A DNA stretch of 64,000 nucleotides from Clostridia bacterium. Lineage in GTDB: Bacteria > Bacillota_A > Clostridia > Christensenellales > Aristaeellaceae. Under the pieces are notes generated by a model. The model saw only the letters and a program-made list of their open reading frames with translations, was not told the DNA's origin and did not search any database. Location of the stretch: assembly GCA_025997215.1 (NCBI GenBank), contig BNUH01000003.1, positions 57,937-121,936 on the forward strand, read 5' to 3'. Positions 63,004 to 64,000 of the stretch are shown piece by piece. A program made the position numbers and the translations under genes. Numbering within the stretch: position 1 is the first letter of the stretch; every line of letters starts with the position of its first letter.

Positions 63004-63053
63004 TTGACGCGCACGTCATTTGTGATTATACTAGATAAAATACACTTACGCAA
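63004..63053. promoter_or_regulatory. Overlapping divergent promoters
   Basis: Plus strand: TTGACG (63004-63009), 17 bp, TATACT (63027-63032) towards the ferredoxin gene. Minus strand: TTGCGT (63053-63048), 17 bp, TATAAT (63030-63025) towards the DUF4965 gene. The two -10 elements overlap, so both cannot be occupied at once. Confidence 0.6.
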
Positions 63054-63106
63054 CACATCGGATCATACATTGGACTATACACCGAATCATAAAGGAGCGA
63101 ACATTT

Positions 63107-63316
63107 ATGGCCGGGAAGTTAACCATCCTTGCCGACCGATGCAAGGGCTGCGGCCTATGCATCGAGGCGTGCCCCAAGAAGGTGCTTGGATTCGACAAGA
63201 ATACGCTGAACACGAAGGGTTATCGCCCCGTGACCGCGCTGACGCCGGACGCGTGCGTAGGCTGCGCGGCCTGCGCGCGCATGTGCCCCGACTGCGTAAT
63301 CACCGTGGATCGTTAA
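63107..63316 (+). CDS. 4Fe-4S ferredoxin, delta subunit of 2-oxoacid:ferredoxin oxidoreductase
   Basis: 69 aa with two cluster motifs: [15 protein letters not shown] and [16 protein letters not shown]. Small 2[4Fe-4S] subunits of this kind head vor/kor operons and carry electrons from the TPP subunit. ATG with AAAGGAG upstream; 16 bp before the alpha-subunit gene. Confidence 0.9.
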   Translation: MAGKLTILADRCKGCGLCIEACPKKVLGFDKNTLNTKGYRPVTALTPDACVGCAACARMCPDCVITVDR

Positions 63317-63332
63317 GGAGAATAATGATTAT

Positions 63333-63899
63333 ATGGCTAAACTATTGATGAAGGGCAACGAGGCGATCGCCGAGGCCGCCATCCGTTCGGGATGCCGGTA
63401 CTTCTTCGGCTATCCCATAACCCCGCAGAATCAGATCCCCGAATACATGTCCAAGCGCATGCCGCAGGTGGACGGCACATTCCTGCAGGCCGAGAGCGAA
63501 GTTTCCGCGATCAACATGGTATACGGCGCATCCGGCGCGGGCGCGCGGGTTATGACATCCTCATCCGGGCCGGGCATCAGCCTGAAGCAGGAGGGCATCA
63601 GCTACTTGGTCGGCGCGCAGCTGCCTTGCGTTATCGTGAATATTATGCGCGGCGGGCCGGGGTTGGGTTCCATCCAGCCGTCGCAGGGGGATTATTATCA
63701 GGCGACAAGAGGCGGCGGGCATGGGGATTACCGCATGCCTGTACTCGCTCCGGCGTCGGTGGGCGAGGCCGTTACGCTGACCCAGCGCGCGTTCGATCTG
63801 GCGGACGAATACCTCACGCCCGTGATCGTACTGGGCGACGGCATGATCGGCCAAATGATGGAGCCGGTGTGTTGCGTAAGTGTATTTTATCTAGTATAA
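63333..63899 (+). pseudogene. 2-oxoacid:ferredoxin oxidoreductase alpha subunit (VorB/KorA), interrupted
   Basis: Real sequence runs from [20 protein letters not shown] through [20 protein letters not shown] and [20 protein letters not shown] to [10 protein letters not shown] at about 63867, roughly half of the usual 350 residues. The inverted repeat then replaces the rest and gives a short false end ([10 protein letters not shown]). Either the gene is broken in the organism or the contig is wrongly joined here. Confidence 0.85.
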
Positions 63900-63955
63900 T
63901 CACAAAATGACGTGCGCGTCAAGCCTGGAAAAACCTATTCGTATGGAGGAATAAT

Positions 63956-64000
63956 ATGTCACACATTACCCGACTGCCCGCGCTGCCGCTGGTTACCTGC
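63956..64000 (+). CDS. Start of a second DUF4965 gene copy (runs off the window)
   Basis: ATG 63956 behind GGAGGA begins MSHITRLPALPLVTC, identical to the gene at 62970 on the other strand. Only 15 codons are visible. Confidence 0.6.
   Translation, partial: MSHITRLPALPLVTC

Larger units (their letters stand above)
62926..64000. repeat. Inverted repeat, arms 62926-63057 and 63868-64000
   Basis: The right arm is the exact reverse complement of the left except for one extra A in an A-run (CACAAAATG against CACAAATG). It includes the promoter and first 15 codons of the DUF4965 gene and continues past the window end. It cuts the oxidoreductase gene. Confidence 0.9.

Noticed and set aside
63004..63057. 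Riboswitch in the DUF4965 leader
   Set aside because: The conserved block shared by both arms is explained by the inverted duplication and the two promoters.

Overview
The window looks like a chromosomal contig of a moderately GC-rich, probably spore-forming member of the Firmicutes (Clostridia, perhaps near the Christensenellales). This is inferred from the signal-peptide style, sigma-A promoters with 17-bp spacers, strong AGGAGG ribosome binding sites, a YtrA-type GntR/ABC cassette, collagen-like surface proteins of the exosporium type, URO-D-like and DUF4965 proteins, and the phage and IS families present. No rRNA is present, so the taxon is not settled.

Layout. 0-2.8 kb: an oligosaccharide ABC uptake operon on the minus strand. 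3.0-8.6 kb: a broken IS1634-type transposase, then two overlapping genes for large beta-helix (GLUG-like) proteins without signal peptides; the second ends in a family 2 glycosyltransferase. 8.6-17.7 kb: a graveyard of mobile DNA with an IS630 scrap, broken phage tail genes, an AT-rich HD-domain gene, head-closure and terminase genes, a tyrosine integrase, divergent XRE regulators, a serine recombinase remnant, tRNA-Ser and a chimeric pseudo-tRNA. 17.9-25.3 kb: housekeeping and transport genes (RlmI, TauE/SafE, M13 peptidase, GntR-ABC, URO-D-like). 25.3-30.4 kb: two inverted copies of a GLUG-type gene, each behind the same structured leader, enclosing an IS3 scrap, a beheaded GH2 gene and a ParA/ParB module.

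30.6-36.0 kb: a CTP synthase that lacks the glutaminase cysteine, a Uma2 nuclease-fold gene, and trkA (frameshifted) with trkH. 36.1-38.0 kb: a proline-rich repeat protein. 38.2-43.0 kb: CoA-transferase, S66 peptidase, a small cytosolic protein, a methyltransferase and an Rpn-like protein. 43.0-45.5 kb: an amino-acid ABC operon. 45.6-51.9 kb: an L,D-transpeptidase, then a six-gene minus-strand operon (MBL hydrolase, CPBP protease, RlmH, HAD phosphatase, esterase, nucleotidyltransferase). 52.0-55.2 kb: two collagen-like proteins. 55.4-56.0 kb: inverted palindromic repeats. 56.0-58.6 kb: argG-argH behind a candidate ARG box. 58.7-62.9 kb: RfbD-like reductase, a DUF4143 ATPase, tRNA-Thr and a DUF4965 glutaminase-like protein. 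63.1-63.9 kb: a ferredoxin and a 2-oxoacid:ferredoxin oxidoreductase alpha subunit cut off by an inverted copy of the start of the DUF4965 gene.

The most interesting theme is a dispersed set of signal-less surface or spore-coat-like proteins (3.5-8.6, 25.4, 29.6, 36.1 and 52-55 kb). Three of them share one alpha-helical module, one carries its own glycosyltransferase, and two gene copies have a conserved leader RNA with an anti-Shine-Dalgarno segment. The second notable item is the CTP synthase without its catalytic cysteine.
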